A stretch of 64,000 nt of DNA. It comes from Flectonema sp. DT1601. Its lineage: Eukaryota; Euglenozoa; Diplonemea; Diplonemida; Diplonemidae. This document shows, piece after piece, positions 42,874 to 53,507 of the stretch. A program made the position numbers and the translations under genes. Under the pieces are notes generated by a model. It was not told the DNA's origin. It searched no databases and saw only the letters and a program-made list of their open reading frames with translations. The stretch is from the NCBI GenBank assembly GCA_964019425.1, contig OZ025848.1, positions 186,001-250,000 on the forward strand, read 5' to 3'. Numbering within the stretch: position 1 is the first letter of the stretch; the number at the start of each line of letters is the position of its first letter.

Positions 42874-45027
42874 TCAGATTGCTACTGACCTGGCGTATGA
42901 CCTGTTCAACGGTGCTGTCGAAAAACTGGTATTCCCTTCCTCCGACATGGAAAGACCGAGTGCGGAGGCGGATGTAAGAGCCTGGTGCTCGGAAGGAAGA
43001 ACCCGAACATCACAAAATGAAACGTTTTCATCTTTTTTTGAAGAAGTTTCCTTCTCCCATTCAGTTTCCTGCAACCGACTACGAGAACCAGTAACAATAA
43101 TATAAAGCTCTGAACAAATATCCACAATAACTTTAGCGAGAATGATGACAACACAACACAATATCATTTTAGAAGAAGCAGTGAATGTGTAGTACGCCAT
43201 ATCCTCCCTAAAGTACCCAACTGATTCAGTAAACAGAGCAACTCCCTGTGTCCCAACAAGGACAAAATCAACGGTCGAATCACGAAACCGACAATGAGGC
43301 CATCTAAGACCCTCCAATATTAGTAAAAAAACAAATATAACACCTTGTGCTACCTTGATGTATCCACATTGAGTATAGCTGTAGACGTTTATCGCTTTCA
43401 TACAGGCTAAAGAGACCATTGAGTACAGTTCGACTACTGAGTACCACGGAAATTGCTGTCTGTACGTTCTAATGACCGATTTATACCTTTGAACCCAGTG
43501 ATTACTTTTATAACGAGACACCCATTCTCCCGGACCTAAGAATATAGTTTCAACGGATCCCCTAGTGGTGTCCTCTCTGAATATAGCTAATTTCGGAACG
43601 TCTTTCGCCACGTGAAAACATATCAGTGCTGGAATTACAACACAGGTTGCCGTGGTTATGAAACCCGCAATGTGTTGTAGTATATCTTTTCCGTGGAATA
43701 GCAGGATTACACCGGCCAAGATAATGCCTTGAAAAAAGAATGAGAACACAAAAAGTGGAGCAGACGGGAATCTAACCAGACCCTGAGTATCGATACCTTT
43801 AAACTTCTTTGGAAAGAATCTACTGCCTATAACTTCAGCGAATTTGAATACGGCGAAACAGAGCCCCCAGAATGTGAATACGAGTATTGTATTTCCAGTA
43901 ACAAGTCCCAAGGGTATGCTGTTATCTAATTCCCAACCAGTTGGGTGGAAGAGAAACGGGAATTCGGTTTCCTCGCCAACATATCGACAGCCACCAGATA
44001 TCATAATAAGTCTGGATGCTGAACCTGCGCTAGCACCCGCCCCTAACACTGCTGCCACAGCACTAGCAGTACCCAAATTATCAACTGATTCCTTGATGTC
44101 TGACATCTTTAAAGGTTTTGGTATTTGAGTTGCATTAATCTTCTGAGGTACTGCAGTTTGCTGTGGGGGTGATTTCGTAACAACTGGAATAGCTGTAGGT
44201 ACTACTGTAGGCACATCAATAATTGGAGCCAAAGTCAACGGAGCAGGTGTCGGAGCCAACGTTGTGGGAAGCGGTGTTGGCACAGCAGTCGGAATAGCAG
44301 TTGGAACGGCCGTAGGAATGGCAGTAGGTGGAATGGCCGTAGGCGGAATATCTGTTGGTGGGATACTCGTGGGAACAGCCGTAGGTGGAATATTTGTGGG
44401 AACAGCAGTTGGTACGAGTGTCGGAGGAATCGCAGTTGGGATTGCCGTCGGAATGGCGGTTGGGATTGCCGTCGGAATGGCGGTGGGCGGCACTGGAGTC
44501 GGCGGCGCCAAAGTCGGAATTGAGGCAAACAAACTAGACCCTGGTACAAACCCAGCATTATCCCACTGCAATGTAATCCCTTGACTACCTGAAACCTCCA
44601 TGTAATCTATTTTTATTGGATTGTAACCAGCAGTTAGAGCAACAGATTTAGATAATACGAAATACCCATGTACGTAGTTGGTACCCATCAAATACTTACC
44701 ATTGACGTACATCCTCGACTGATCATCAGAACCTAATTTGAATGTGCGAGTGATCGCTTTAGGTACGTAAACCCATCCTGTGAATCTATAAACCATTCGC
44801 TCATTCCAAGGTATTGGAGTTCCCGATGTCCCTCCTCCATAATAGTATCTCGACGTTACGGTATATTTTAGATTAGGCCAAATGTCTGTAACGTTAGGTG
44901 GTCCCAACTTTGAATAATCAGGGTATTTGGCTAAGGCATTTTTAACTCTCCAAGCTTCCACATTCAACGCTGCCTCAGTTGATAACGCCAGTATCAAAAA
45001 CACAACGAAATTGATAAGGGATTTCAT
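42874..45027 (-). CDS. PA14-domain, Pro/Thr-stalk, multi-pass membrane protein
   Basis: The start at 45027 gives 717 residues with a signal peptide (MKSLINFVVFLILALSTEA). The upstream in-frame extension is leader, because a textbook acceptor (TCTCTCTCTCAG) ends at 45082. Residues about 30-165 form a PA14-like beta-sandwich (YYYGG, RFTGWVYVP, LGSDDQSRMYVNG, KIDYMEVSG), a fold that often binds carbohydrates. A stalk of about 110 residues of IPTAIPT/VPT repeats follows, then about seven hydrophobic segments (about 370-685) and a short tail rich in S and E. An ectodomain plus stalk plus seven-pass region recalls adhesion or sensor receptors. The membrane part is not one I can name. The PA14 and stalk calls are firm; receptor function is inference. 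Confidence 0.87.
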   Translation of the reverse strand: MKSLINFVVFLILALSTEAALNVEAWRVKNALAKYPDYSKLGPPNVTDIWPNLKYTVTSRYYYGGGTSGTPIPWNERMVYRFTGWVYVPKAITRTFKLGSDDQSRMYVNGKYLMGTNYVHGYFVLSKSVALTAGYNPIKIDYMEVSGSQGITLQWDNAGFVPGSSLFASIPTLAPPTPVPPTAIPTAIPTAIPTAIPTAIPPTLVPTAVPTNIPPTAVPTSIPPTDIPPTAIPPTAIPTAVPTAIPTAVPTPLPTTLAPTPAPLTLAPIIDVPTVVPTAIPVVTKSPPQQTAVPQKINATQIPKPLKMSDIKESVDNLGTASAVAAVLGAGASAGSASRLIMISGGCRYVGEETEFPFLFHPTGWELDNSIPLGLVTGNTILVFTFWGLCFAVFKFAEVIGSRFFPKKFKGIDTQGLVRFPSAPLFVFSFFFQGIILAGVILLFHGKDILQHIAGFITTATCVVIPALICFHVAKDVPKLAIFREDTTRGSVETIFLGPGEWVSRYKSNHWVQRYKSVIRTYRQQFPWYSVVELYSMVSLACMKAINVYSYTQCGYIKVAQGVIFVFLLILEGLRWPHCRFRDSTVDFVLVGTQGVALFTESVGYFREDMAYYTFTASSKMILCCVVIILAKVIVDICSELYIIVTGSRSRLQETEWEKETSSKKDENVSFCDVRVLPSEHQALTSASALGLSMSEEGNTSFSTAPLNRSYARSVAI
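44262..44505 (-). repeat. minisatellite encoding the Pro/Thr stalk
   Basis: About 12-bp units (IPTA, VPTA, PPTA variants) in tandem inside the PA14 gene. Copies have drifted, with at least two higher-order patterns. Confidence 0.85.
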
Positions 45028-45660
45028 ATTTTGTTTTGTATTTTTGTATTTTTTTTTTTTTTTTATGCAGACATTGATTATCTGAGAGAGAGAGAGAGAG
45101 AAAAACTTTATCACAAAGGCTTCGAGCAACAAAAATAAAAGTACTGTCACCATGAAATAGGCATCGTAATATTTGTCTGGTTTCTTTGGTGCAGAGGACA
45201 CACGTGAACATAAGAATCTATCCGCATTTGGATACTTTTTTGTTTTTCATCTGCTAACTGCAAAGGGGTGAAAAAAAAAAAATAACAAAAAAAAAGGAAA
45301 TAAATCCAAACGAATCCCACATAAAACGAGAGGGGCATAAACAAGATTATGCGGTAGGTGTGTAAGTGTGATCTGCTTGACTCACGCGCTCAAGCAAAAA
45401 CAATATAAAAAAATAAAAAAAACTAAGACTAATAACGTTTACACTTTTTTTTTTTTTTTTTTTTGTGGAAACAGAAAAATCAATATCCTTGATACCACAG
45501 AGAACTTATGAGCGGGGAGTGATGTGAAACTTTAAAATACCCAAAAGATAAAAGTAACAAGGTCAAAACTAAGAAGAAGAGTTGATAAATGAAAACTTAT
45601 GATCAAATTACTTCATTTTCGAAAATGAAAAAAAAAAAAAAAAAAAAACAATAATAATAT

Positions 45661-45786
45661 TTATTTATTTACGAAGCCAAGGAAGCCAAAAGCCAGGAAA
45701 ATCTCAACAGGGGTAAACAGTTATATCGCCACCAGCAACCGTGAGACTCTCACAGACGATAAGAGACGTAGAATAACCTGAAACAA
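45661..45786. repeat. dispersed repeat R1, copy 1
   Basis: 126 nt that match 58912-59037 with only one visible mismatch, which suggests recent duplication or gene conversion. Confidence 0.92.
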
Positions 45787-45999
45787 ACCAAAACCAGGAG
45801 TACAACGTGACACAACAGAGTGTAGATAGCAAGCCCATCAGACCTGAGTATCGGTTAGTTTGACACGTGTAGGTTTCCACTGCTGATTACTTGTTTAAAT
45901 CAACGATTCTTAGCACAGCACTCACCTTAAAGAATTCAAGGTAGAGTTGAAGGCCACAGTACATCTCTAACACTTTAAATAATCAAAGGGTGGATAACT

Positions 46000-46115
46000 T
46001 GATACTAATATTAAATAGGAAAGCAACTTGAACTGGCAAAAACGAGAATAGGGTTCGGCCAAACCTGGTTGCAATATAAGAAAATCAACAGTTGGTATCG
46101 ATAAAAAAATCCCGG
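46000..46115. repeat. dispersed repeat R5, copy 2
   Basis: Core GGGTTCGGCCAAACCTGG at 46051-46068, preceded by AACTTGATACTAATATTAAAT and followed by TTGGTATCGATAAAAA. Confidence 0.85.
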
Positions 46116-46804
46116 TTGGGGAGAAAAAGAGAAAGGGAAAAGCGCCATGAACCCCTGAAAAGGAGAACAAAAGTACTCAGGCGAAAAGGGGCAAATTATT
46201 CTTCCACTACCCTAAGCGTAATATACGTAAGTAAGTTTTGCTAAGAACGAGAGAAAGAACTAAAGAAAAATATAAAAAAAAATAAAAATAAAAATAAAAA
46301 TTGTTTGGGTATAACACACGGGTATCAAACCGACAACACATTAATGAAAAAAAACCAACTAAAGGAACAGAAAAAAGAGGAGAGAGGGAAAGCTGTAAAG
46401 CACCACCGTCAAAATATCACAACCCGAGAACCGCTCATAAAGAGATCACTAATAAGAAATGTATCAAAAAAAATAACAAAGCTCTAAGTAGGTAACTTTA
46501 AACCCATCGACGGAATCTCTATGTTTTTTTTTTTTTTTTGTCTTATCGACCAGAAGACGTTGTCGAATCTGGTAATTGAGGGACCACGTACTAAACAGGT
46601 TGCCCTGTAGTCCGTTACAACCTAACACTTTAACAAAGTTAAAAAGAGGAAAAAAGAGGGGAAAAAAAAAAAAAAAAAAAAAAAACAGCTCTTACTATAG
46701 CTAGTTTGTAGCACACTACTAACGACGCACTCTTTTTGTTATAAAAAAAAAAAAAAAAAAAGTAAAACGTTTCGAGGATACTCTAAAGTTCATTAATGAG
46801 TATT

Positions 46805-47110
46805 CAACTTGATACAAATATTAAATATAAAAGCAACTTGAAAACTGGCTAAGACGAATATAGGGTTCGGCCAAACCTGGCCGCAATATAAGAAAATCAA
46901 CAAAAAAGAAATTGGTATCGATAAAAAGTCCCGTATGTACTGTCGAATATGGGGATTGGGGTAACTTGATACTAATATTAAATGGAAAGCAACTTGAAAC
47001 TGGCAAAAACGAGAATAGGGTTCGGCCAAACCTGGTTGCAATATAAGAAATCAACAGTTGGTATCGATAAAAAGACCCATATGTGCTGTCGAATATGGGG
47101 ATTCGGGGGG
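46805..47110. repeat. tandem pair of repeat R5 (copies 3 and 4)
   Basis: Two head-to-tail copies, with cores at 46863-46880 and 47018-47035. Each starts CAACTTGATAC or TAACTTGATAC and ends with CTGTCGAATATGGGGATT. The unit is about 155 nt. Confidence 0.88.
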
Positions 47111-47312
47111 CAACGTACTACGCTTCAGCAGCCCAATAGTACTTGCAAAATCAAATAAAACATTAAAGGAAAAAATTATTAAAAGAAAGAAAAAAACTAT
47201 TTTTTTTGCAAACAAGGAAATAAAAAAAATAATTCTTTTTTTTCTGGTTCGCAGCACACTACCAGTGGAGCACGCGATGATTAAATACGTTTGCGTTGCT
47301 ATCGAAAGACTC

Positions 47313-47449
47313 GGGGGTAAGAGTGTTTGATTAGGTTCATACGAATATAAATCTCTTGTATTGCATCAGAGCTCAATAATAAAATTAAAAAAAAGACTCA
47401 TGACACAGGTGACTAGAATGTTAATACAGGCTAACACTCTGCAATTGAC
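47313..47449. repeat. dispersed repeat R4, copy 2
   Basis: Matches 40764-40900. The end, GCTAACACTCTGCAATTGAC, is even closer to the small RING gene's start (CACTCTGCAATTGACAT) than copy 1. Confidence 0.85.
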
Positions 47450-47737
47450 GTACTTGCTCTACATTATAATCAATGTTTCTAACTTATCGGCATACATGTC
47501 TCGAAAGACTGGGGGGGTGAACAAAAGAGAAATAGGTGTAGGGAATCAGATATACGCATTCGTGTAAAAACAGAACCTAAAAAGAAAAAAACGAACAAGA
47601 TTATTTTTTCTCATTTTTATTTACTTATTTATTTATTTTTTTTTTTTTTTTGCAGGAGAAAAAAAAGCTGGTTGCAATACTACCTCGCCGAGCTAGCTGC
47701 GGGGAGGAGAGATTTAATTTCGTCGGGTGTTCGAAAG

Positions 47738-47860
47738 ACGAGTAGCGTAACTTGATACAATGATTAAATATAAAAAAAGCAACCTGAAAACTGGCTAAAC
47801 CTGGTTGCAATGAAAAAAAAGAGACCAACAATTGGTAACAATAAAATCCCATATAGGAGG
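47738..47860. repeat. dispersed repeat R5, copy 5 (truncated)
   Basis: Begins GTAACTTGATACAATGATTAAATAT and retains AAACCTGGTTGCAAT, but lacks the central GGGTTCGGCC segment. Confidence 0.7.
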
Positions 47861-48067
47861 GGAAATTTAATTTACCAGAGTGATTGAAGACTGTAGGGAG
47901 TAACTTGATACTAATATTAAAGGGGAGGGAAAAAAGCAACATATTTGGGAGAAATAGGGAAAAGAAAGCACTACGAACGATAACATTGTAACTTACATAT
48001 TAATACTTACATTAGAATCAACACAACGAAAGGAATAAGATGCTTTTATTTTTTGACGGAAATTCGG

Positions 48068-50245
48068 CTAAAAGTGTGCATTCGTAGACAAAGCCAGTCT
48101 ACCGCTCATCGTTAATTCATCTGTTTCAATAGACGGTGAGCCGTAGTCAGTGTTGTCAATAACGAGAAGGTCCGATGCAGGAGCAGAGGAAAGGTCAAAT
48201 CTCTGTTCTGGTGATGCTGGCAACAGCTGCCTACGAGAAGCTGCTGCAGCCTTACGAAGTTTTCGAGTTCCATTTACCGCAGTCATCTTTGGTTCATACA
48301 TGTTTGTTAAGTTTATAATCGGAACCATTATTGCATCACTTCCTCGAATCATTTCTTCCAGTTTTTGTGTTGAAACGGAGCGGTAGTTGGCACCGGCGAG
48401 AACCTTTAAAGCTGCATCAGCCTCAGCCTTGAAATAAAGTTTACAGGCCTTGTTGTATGCTTCCCATGCACGAGATCTGCTTGCTTTATCTATTTCGTAC
48501 ATCCACTCTTCGGGGTTGGTACCAGTTGATCTCGTCTGTTGAGAGAATTCTGACATTGATTCGTGTAAATCACATTCTCTGATAACTTCCCAGAGGTATG
48601 CAGGATCAGAACTCCCACGTTTTGGAAAAATACATCTCTCGAGTCTAATCCTCAGTTCGTGGTCGTTACAGACATCTGATTCAACAAACGAATCACATAA
48701 AATATAAACACCCCATGACTTACCAAGTCTTTCAATCACAGAAACCCATAGAGGTAATCCTCCAATAATGTTATGTCGTCTGAATGAATCAGTTCCCATG
48801 TAACCACACAGTGCTGTTCCTCCAGCTACTCCAACGTTAATTAAGATGGGGGAGGGACATCTACTGCATTGGCTTACTTCTAATCCTGCGAACTCTAAGT
48901 CAGCGAGAGACTCTTGAGAACCGGCAGTGCAATTCTCTGAACCCGTTCCTTGAGATGAAGCAGATAACTTCCCTCTTCGAGAACTTGCAAGAGGATTCCC
49001 AGAAGGAGTTAAAGAACCATCTTGTTGAGGATCCAACACGCTTGTGATGTCAGCAATGTCTACTATTGCTTTTGCTGTCGCAACTGCATGTTTTGCGTGA
49101 TGCAAACATCTAAGAGAGCTATTAAAAGATGCTATAATCCGATCACCTAACAAGTGATCAATAATACCTCGTTGATCTATTACTTTAGACATACAATGTG
49201 CTAAATAGTTTTCTAGCATACCATCTAATTGGTTGGATTCCAGAGCGAGTGAACTTCCGAAATTCGTAACCAGCATTGACATTCTGGTCTTGCGAAGACC
49301 CTGCTGAGCGATAGAAACGCGTGACATGCGAAGACGGAATGGCTCACTTCCGTTGGTTGACTCGTTTCTGTTTATAGATATCATAATTGGACTCCCAACG
49401 CTGTCAACATTATCAGGATCTTTATTAGCAGCAACAGATCGAACAAACTGCTGTGGAAGAAACGATCTGTATGTTTCTAACGTGAATATTAAATTTGAAA
49501 AAGCACTTTCAAATTCCGAAGAAAGATCAAACGCTCCAATCCTCTCGTGAACTTCAGACAATGAATCAGTATCAACAGCAGTACTTATTATGTTGATAAC
49601 AGTGAGTACGCTGCTAGTTGTGGTAGTGTTCACGATTGCTTTCTTATGTCTAACCAACGCACTTGTACTTATAGACGCAATGTATAAAATACTAACTCCC
49701 CACAACAGTGGTAGCGGAATTGAATTTCCGTTTGTATCCGGCATGCTGTACATCCCCATACCCCAAGATACTTCACAAGCATCCAGTAAAATCCACACAG
49801 ATATAATAGTCACTAACGAAGCACACATTATACTCGGAAGTTCCATAATTATGTGTAAGTCGATTATAAATATTGCTAATGGCCATGTTCGTAAATATCC
49901 TGCCGCAGCTTGAGCTAAGTCAGTACCCAGTAGTGCTATAATATAAATTATCGATCCGACATAAAGAAGGATTTGACTGGAGTATCTAATTTGAACGCAA
50001 GTCATTGTAACAGACGTCAGCAGTAACACAATCAGACAACTCGCCAACAAGTTTGATGCTCCTTTGGCAAAAGCAATTATTATTATAACGCTCAGCAAGG
50101 TGCAGTGGATCACAGCAGCGGCTGAGATGAGTTTCCAAGAAACACAGTTTTCTACAACTGGCGTCGGGGGCTTAGGTGCTTGGCCTTCTGTGGAGACTGA
50201 TTGCCGGGTCCGCCCTGAGGCTTCGAGACCAAGAAAGGTCGCCAT
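48068..50245 (-). CDS. membrane cyclase homologue, predicted catalytically inactive
   Basis: The start at 50245 (MATFLGLEASG) gives 725 residues. The ATG at 50278 lies in the T-rich run of an acceptor, TTTTTTTTCAG, ending at 50261. About six membrane segments occupy residues 45-215. The soluble part shows class III cyclase-like blocks: GDRIIASFN (about 370) and GVAGGTALCGYMGTDSFRRHNIIGG (about 470-495). The first metal-site block FTDI is missing: its position reads VTNFGSSLAL, without the metal Asp. It is therefore probably a pseudo-cyclase that regulates or dimerises with an active partner. The membrane-plus-cyclase layout resembles the cyclase gene at 21.6-23.9 kb. A GTATGT near 50455 could be a donor for a 5'-UTR intron. 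Confidence 0.82.
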   Translation of the reverse strand: MATFLGLEASGRTRQSVSTEGQAPKPPTPVVENCVSWKLISAAAVIHCTLLSVIIIIAFAKGASNLLASCLIVLLLTSVTMTCVQIRYSSQILLYVGSIIYIIALLGTDLAQAAAGYLRTWPLAIFIIDLHIIMELPSIMCASLVTIISVWILLDACEVSWGMGMYSMPDTNGNSIPLPLLWGVSILYIASISTSALVRHKKAIVNTTTTSSVLTVINIISTAVDTDSLSEVHERIGAFDLSSEFESAFSNLIFTLETYRSFLPQQFVRSVAANKDPDNVDSVGSPIMISINRNESTNGSEPFRLRMSRVSIAQQGLRKTRMSMLVTNFGSSLALESNQLDGMLENYLAHCMSKVIDQRGIIDHLLGDRIIASFNSSLRCLHHAKHAVATAKAIVDIADITSVLDPQQDGSLTPSGNPLASSRRGKLSASSQGTGSENCTAGSQESLADLEFAGLEVSQCSRCPSPILINVGVAGGTALCGYMGTDSFRRHNIIGGLPLWVSVIERLGKSWGVYILCDSFVESDVCNDHELRIRLERCIFPKRGSSDPAYLWEVIRECDLHESMSEFSQQTRSTGTNPEEWMYEIDKASRSRAWEAYNKACKLYFKAEADAALKVLAGANYRSVSTQKLEEMIRGSDAIMVPIINLTNMYEPKMTAVNGTRKLRKAAAASRRQLLPASPEQRFDLSSAPASDLLVIDNTDYGSPSIETDELTMSGRLALSTNAHF

Positions 50246-50916
50246 CTCACTTTGTGTGGCCTGAAAAAAAAAAAACAATTATTATTATTATTATTAGCAT
50301 CAGACGGTCGAGATGGAAATTAGCAACAGTTTTCACGCTACCAGTTAAGTGAAGGAACCTGATGAAGAAAAAAAAAGAGAGATAGCGTTATGTTTCAAAA
50401 AGAGAAGCTAAACATGTACGATTTCCCCCTTATTTCCGTTCTTTAGATCATCCTACATACTTGGTGTTTTTCAAGACAGGCATTTTTTTCATAACTTTTT
50501 TAATTCTCTTTATTTTTATTTGTTGAACTGCCGCGTTCTTCACAAAGCCATTGGAATGGCCAGCAGTTTTTCTCAGTTTTTTTTTTTTTTTTGCTTTTGT
50601 TTTTTTATTACACTTATCATGGTTGTTGTTTTTTTTTTTTTGTATTTAATTTTTTTATTCTTATTTTTTTTTTACTTTTTTTTTTTTTTTTTTTTTTTTA
50701 CGTCCGTTATTATTTTTTTTTTTTTGTTGTTTTTTTCTTTGTTCTTCCTTTTTTTTTTGCTATTTTTTTTTTTTGTTTTGTTTTTTCTCTCTCTCTCTAA
50801 AGTATTGAAGAAAGGGGGAGAGAGCTAGGAAAACACGGAAGAACCAGACCACAGAAAATCACCGGGATCGAAAAATAGAAAATAAATAAAAAACCCATTT
50901 AGCTAAATCATCACTC

Positions 50917-50947
<31 letters not shown>

Positions 50948-52006
50948 CTCTTTTTTCTAAACTATCAGGTAAAGGTATTTTTGCTTATCCTTTCCTTCGT
51001 GTTGCGGTTTGTACATTTTTTTTTTTGAGATGCATATTTTTTCATCGTTCACTAAGTCACTATCAAAAGGGGAAAAGAAAATTAAAGGAGGGAGAATGTA
51101 TTTAAGAAAAGACTTTTAGAAGGGAAGGAAAAAAAAAAAAAAGGGAAGTGGCAACTACTTGACATCTTAACTAACGAAATGGTCAAGCACGTCAGCCTCT
51201 CCCCCCTTGTTAATATAAAAGAGAAGAAAAAAAAAAGCAAAATTAAAAAAAATAAGCATTCTTTATGCATTCAGTCCAAGCCAAACCAAAAAAAACCTGC
51301 AAAAAAAATATTTTTTTCTGCCTGATTTTTTTTTTTTAGAAATTGGGTTTTCTTATTTTTTTTTTTTTTGCGTATAAAAAGAGGGGTAAAAAGGGGTAGA
51401 CGAGTAGAGGAAAGGGAAGAGTCATCCGCAACAACTTGCTGCTAACTTCCCAAAAAAAAGAAAGAAAAAAAAGACGTACAAGATCGCAATAGATAAAAGG
51501 CAGCTAATCCACGCTGCCAATGGGAAGTATCGTGGGAGGGGAAAACAAGGAAAAACACGCTTCCTCAACGTAACTAGCCATCTGTGTTTCTTCTTCTTCT
51601 TCTTCTTTTTTTTTTTTTTTTTCTCTTTTTCTTTTATTTTTTCCCCACCATATTTCCACTTCGTTCGATTTTTTTTTTCCATCATAACTTCTTTAAAACA
51701 GTATTTTTTTTTTTTTTTTTTTTTATTTCAAAAAAAAAAAAAAATGAAAAAAAAAAAATGAAAAATAAATAAATAAATATTAGGTATGAAAAAGTAGCAT
51801 CTTTCCACTTCTAAACCCTCGTGTGAATGGCGCAACAAATATGAAGAAAGAATGCTCTTGTTTGTAAGCACCGAATGCTCGAAACCTCGGTGGTCTAGTG
51901 TCTTTGTGATTTGCTACTATCGCAGTGTTCCTTTGTTCCGTATCTTTGTTAAATATGAAAAAATTGCATTGGGTCAAATTGAAGCGGGAAAGTTGATTTT
52001 TAAGTC
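50246..52006. other. 1.8-kb spacer, very T-rich
   Basis: Mostly T-dominated simple sequence (50570-50800) and A/T runs, with TCT repeats at 51588-51606. Frames here encode almost only F, L and K and are not genes. The part near 51800-52006 is the 3' UTR of the Scd6 gene. Confidence 0.6.
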
Positions 52007-53507
52007 TTACCAACGTCCTCCCCTTCCTCCAGCGAAGCCTCCACCACGACCGTAGCCACGACCTCCTCTTCCTTGATGGCGGTTGTGGTTGTTGTTGGTG
52101 TTGGTGTTGCCGCTGTTCTGTCTTGTTCCGTATCTTTTACTGTTTTTTTTATTTTTTTCCCTTTTTTTCTTAACACACCAAACAGCTTACAGAGTGTTTG
52201 TCAGTGACCCAGTTCATAAGCTAAACAAACAAAGAGACATACCGGCTTCTAGTGAAGGATTTCTCAATAGCAGAAACGGCATCTTCTCCGAAGGTTTCGA
52301 CATCCTGGTTGTGGGAAGTCTCCCTCATGGACTTTGAGTATCTGTTTGGTTTAAATATTAAATACATTTCTGTATTCTAATCACACGTTGGTTTAATAAC
52401 AAGGAATTGTTCATACCTTCCACCTTCCCCGCTCTGCTTTTCGGTAGTCTCACATGAGAGTGAGTCGAAGAATGATTTGCTCTTGTCGTACCCGACTTCG
52501 GTCTTGTCGTTGGAGTCACTCTTGAGCTGGTCCATGTCCATCTTTTCATTTCCCTTTTCGAAATCAAACTCATCTTCAAGGCCGGAGCTCTTTCTCTTAG
52601 CCTGAGCCTTCTTCTCGTCAACCTTAAAGTTCATACCAGTGTGAGCAGCGAGAGGGTTTTCACGAGTTCTGTTTTGAGGGCGGTTGTTGGTATTACTTCC
52701 GCGTCTGTTTTGCTGATGGCGGTCGTTTCCACGTCCACCAGACTTGCCACCACCGAATCCCTTACCACCCTTTCCGTGCATTTCTCTGACTTGGTGACGG
52801 TCATTACGATCGTGGTGACGTTCGTGCCAGTTTTCTCTTCCTCCTCTCTGAGTAAAGCGTTCCATTCTACCGTGTTGTTGGTGGTGATCATCACGATGAC
52901 GATCATGTCTGTCGTTTCTGAATCCTCCCTTTCCTCCTCTGTCGTTATGCTGCCAATCATCGTACATTGAGCCTCCTTGTTGCTGTCTGCTTGGGTTTGT
53001 GTTGATTTTTGTCTTGTTTTTAAAAAAAAGAAAGAAAAAAAAAAAAGGTACAACAAGTCGAATAACACACCTCTCAAACTTATTAAATGCTTGCTGAACA
53101 CTTGGAGCGTTACGTGATTTTCCTCCCTTTTCTCCTCCACGTGCTGGTTGGGCGGTTACTACTGCGGGGTCCACGAAATCAGATTTCTTTGATTCGTAAA
53201 CAGTGAGATCCTTAATGTCTGATCCTCTGAACACGATAAAGTCGTAGAGGGCTTCTGTCGTTTTAATTTAAATTAATAAATCGAAAGAGAGTCCAATTAT
53301 GCGATTTTAAAAAAATAAAATAAAAATCAAACCTGAAGGTGGAATCTGATGCTCTGCTGGTCTGCCTTCAGTTCCGTGCATCCTCACATTTTTCAAACTA
53401 ACAGTGTTTCCAACAGGGTCAATCTGTGATAATGTGCCTTCATATCTAATTTCCGACTTGCTGATAAGCCTTATTCTAGACCCTTGGATCCGCGCAGTAT
53501 TTTCCAT
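52007..53507 (-). CDS. SCD6: Scd6/LSM14 family mRNP protein (5 exons)
   Basis: Exons are 53333-53507, 53071-53254, 52417-52986, 52243-52341 and 52007-52139. Introns are 78, 84, 75 and 103 nt. Acceptors all end in CAG; donors are GTTTGA, GTGTGT, GTATGA and GTATGT. All phases match, giving about 386 residues. The N-terminal LSm14 domain is clear (RIRLISKSEIRYEGTL...HGTEGRP...IPPS, with FIVFRGSDIKDLTV across the first junction). A DFDF-like box (EDEFDFEKGNEKMD), an FFD box (YDKSKSFFDSL) and a TFG box (QDVETFGEDAV) follow in family order. The C-terminus is Asn- and RGG-rich, ending GGRGGRW. Members repress translation and promote decapping through DDX6/Dhh1 and the cap complex, in P bodies. The large unspliced frames nearby are intron read-through. 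Confidence 0.97.

Larger units (their letters stand above)
45028..48067. other. 3-kb repeat-rich spacer
   Basis: Contains repeat R1 copy 1 (45661-45786), R5 copies at about 46.0, 46.8, 47.0 and 47.7 kb, R4 copy 2 (47313-47449) and many homopolymers. No gene recognised. A sequence at 45826-45860 is a diverged match of 41643-41675. Confidence 0.6.

Noticed and set aside
45028-45201. N-terminal extension of the PA14 protein
   Set aside because: A strong CTCTCTCAG acceptor lies inside it and the downstream ATG opens a clean signal peptide.
50560-50830. Phe-rich plus-strand frames
   Set aside because: They consist of T-run translation only.
53041-53234. Scd6 reading through into a Phe-rich stretch
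   Set aside because: This is an intron: a donor follows FER, and the next exon continues the family's domain order in phase.
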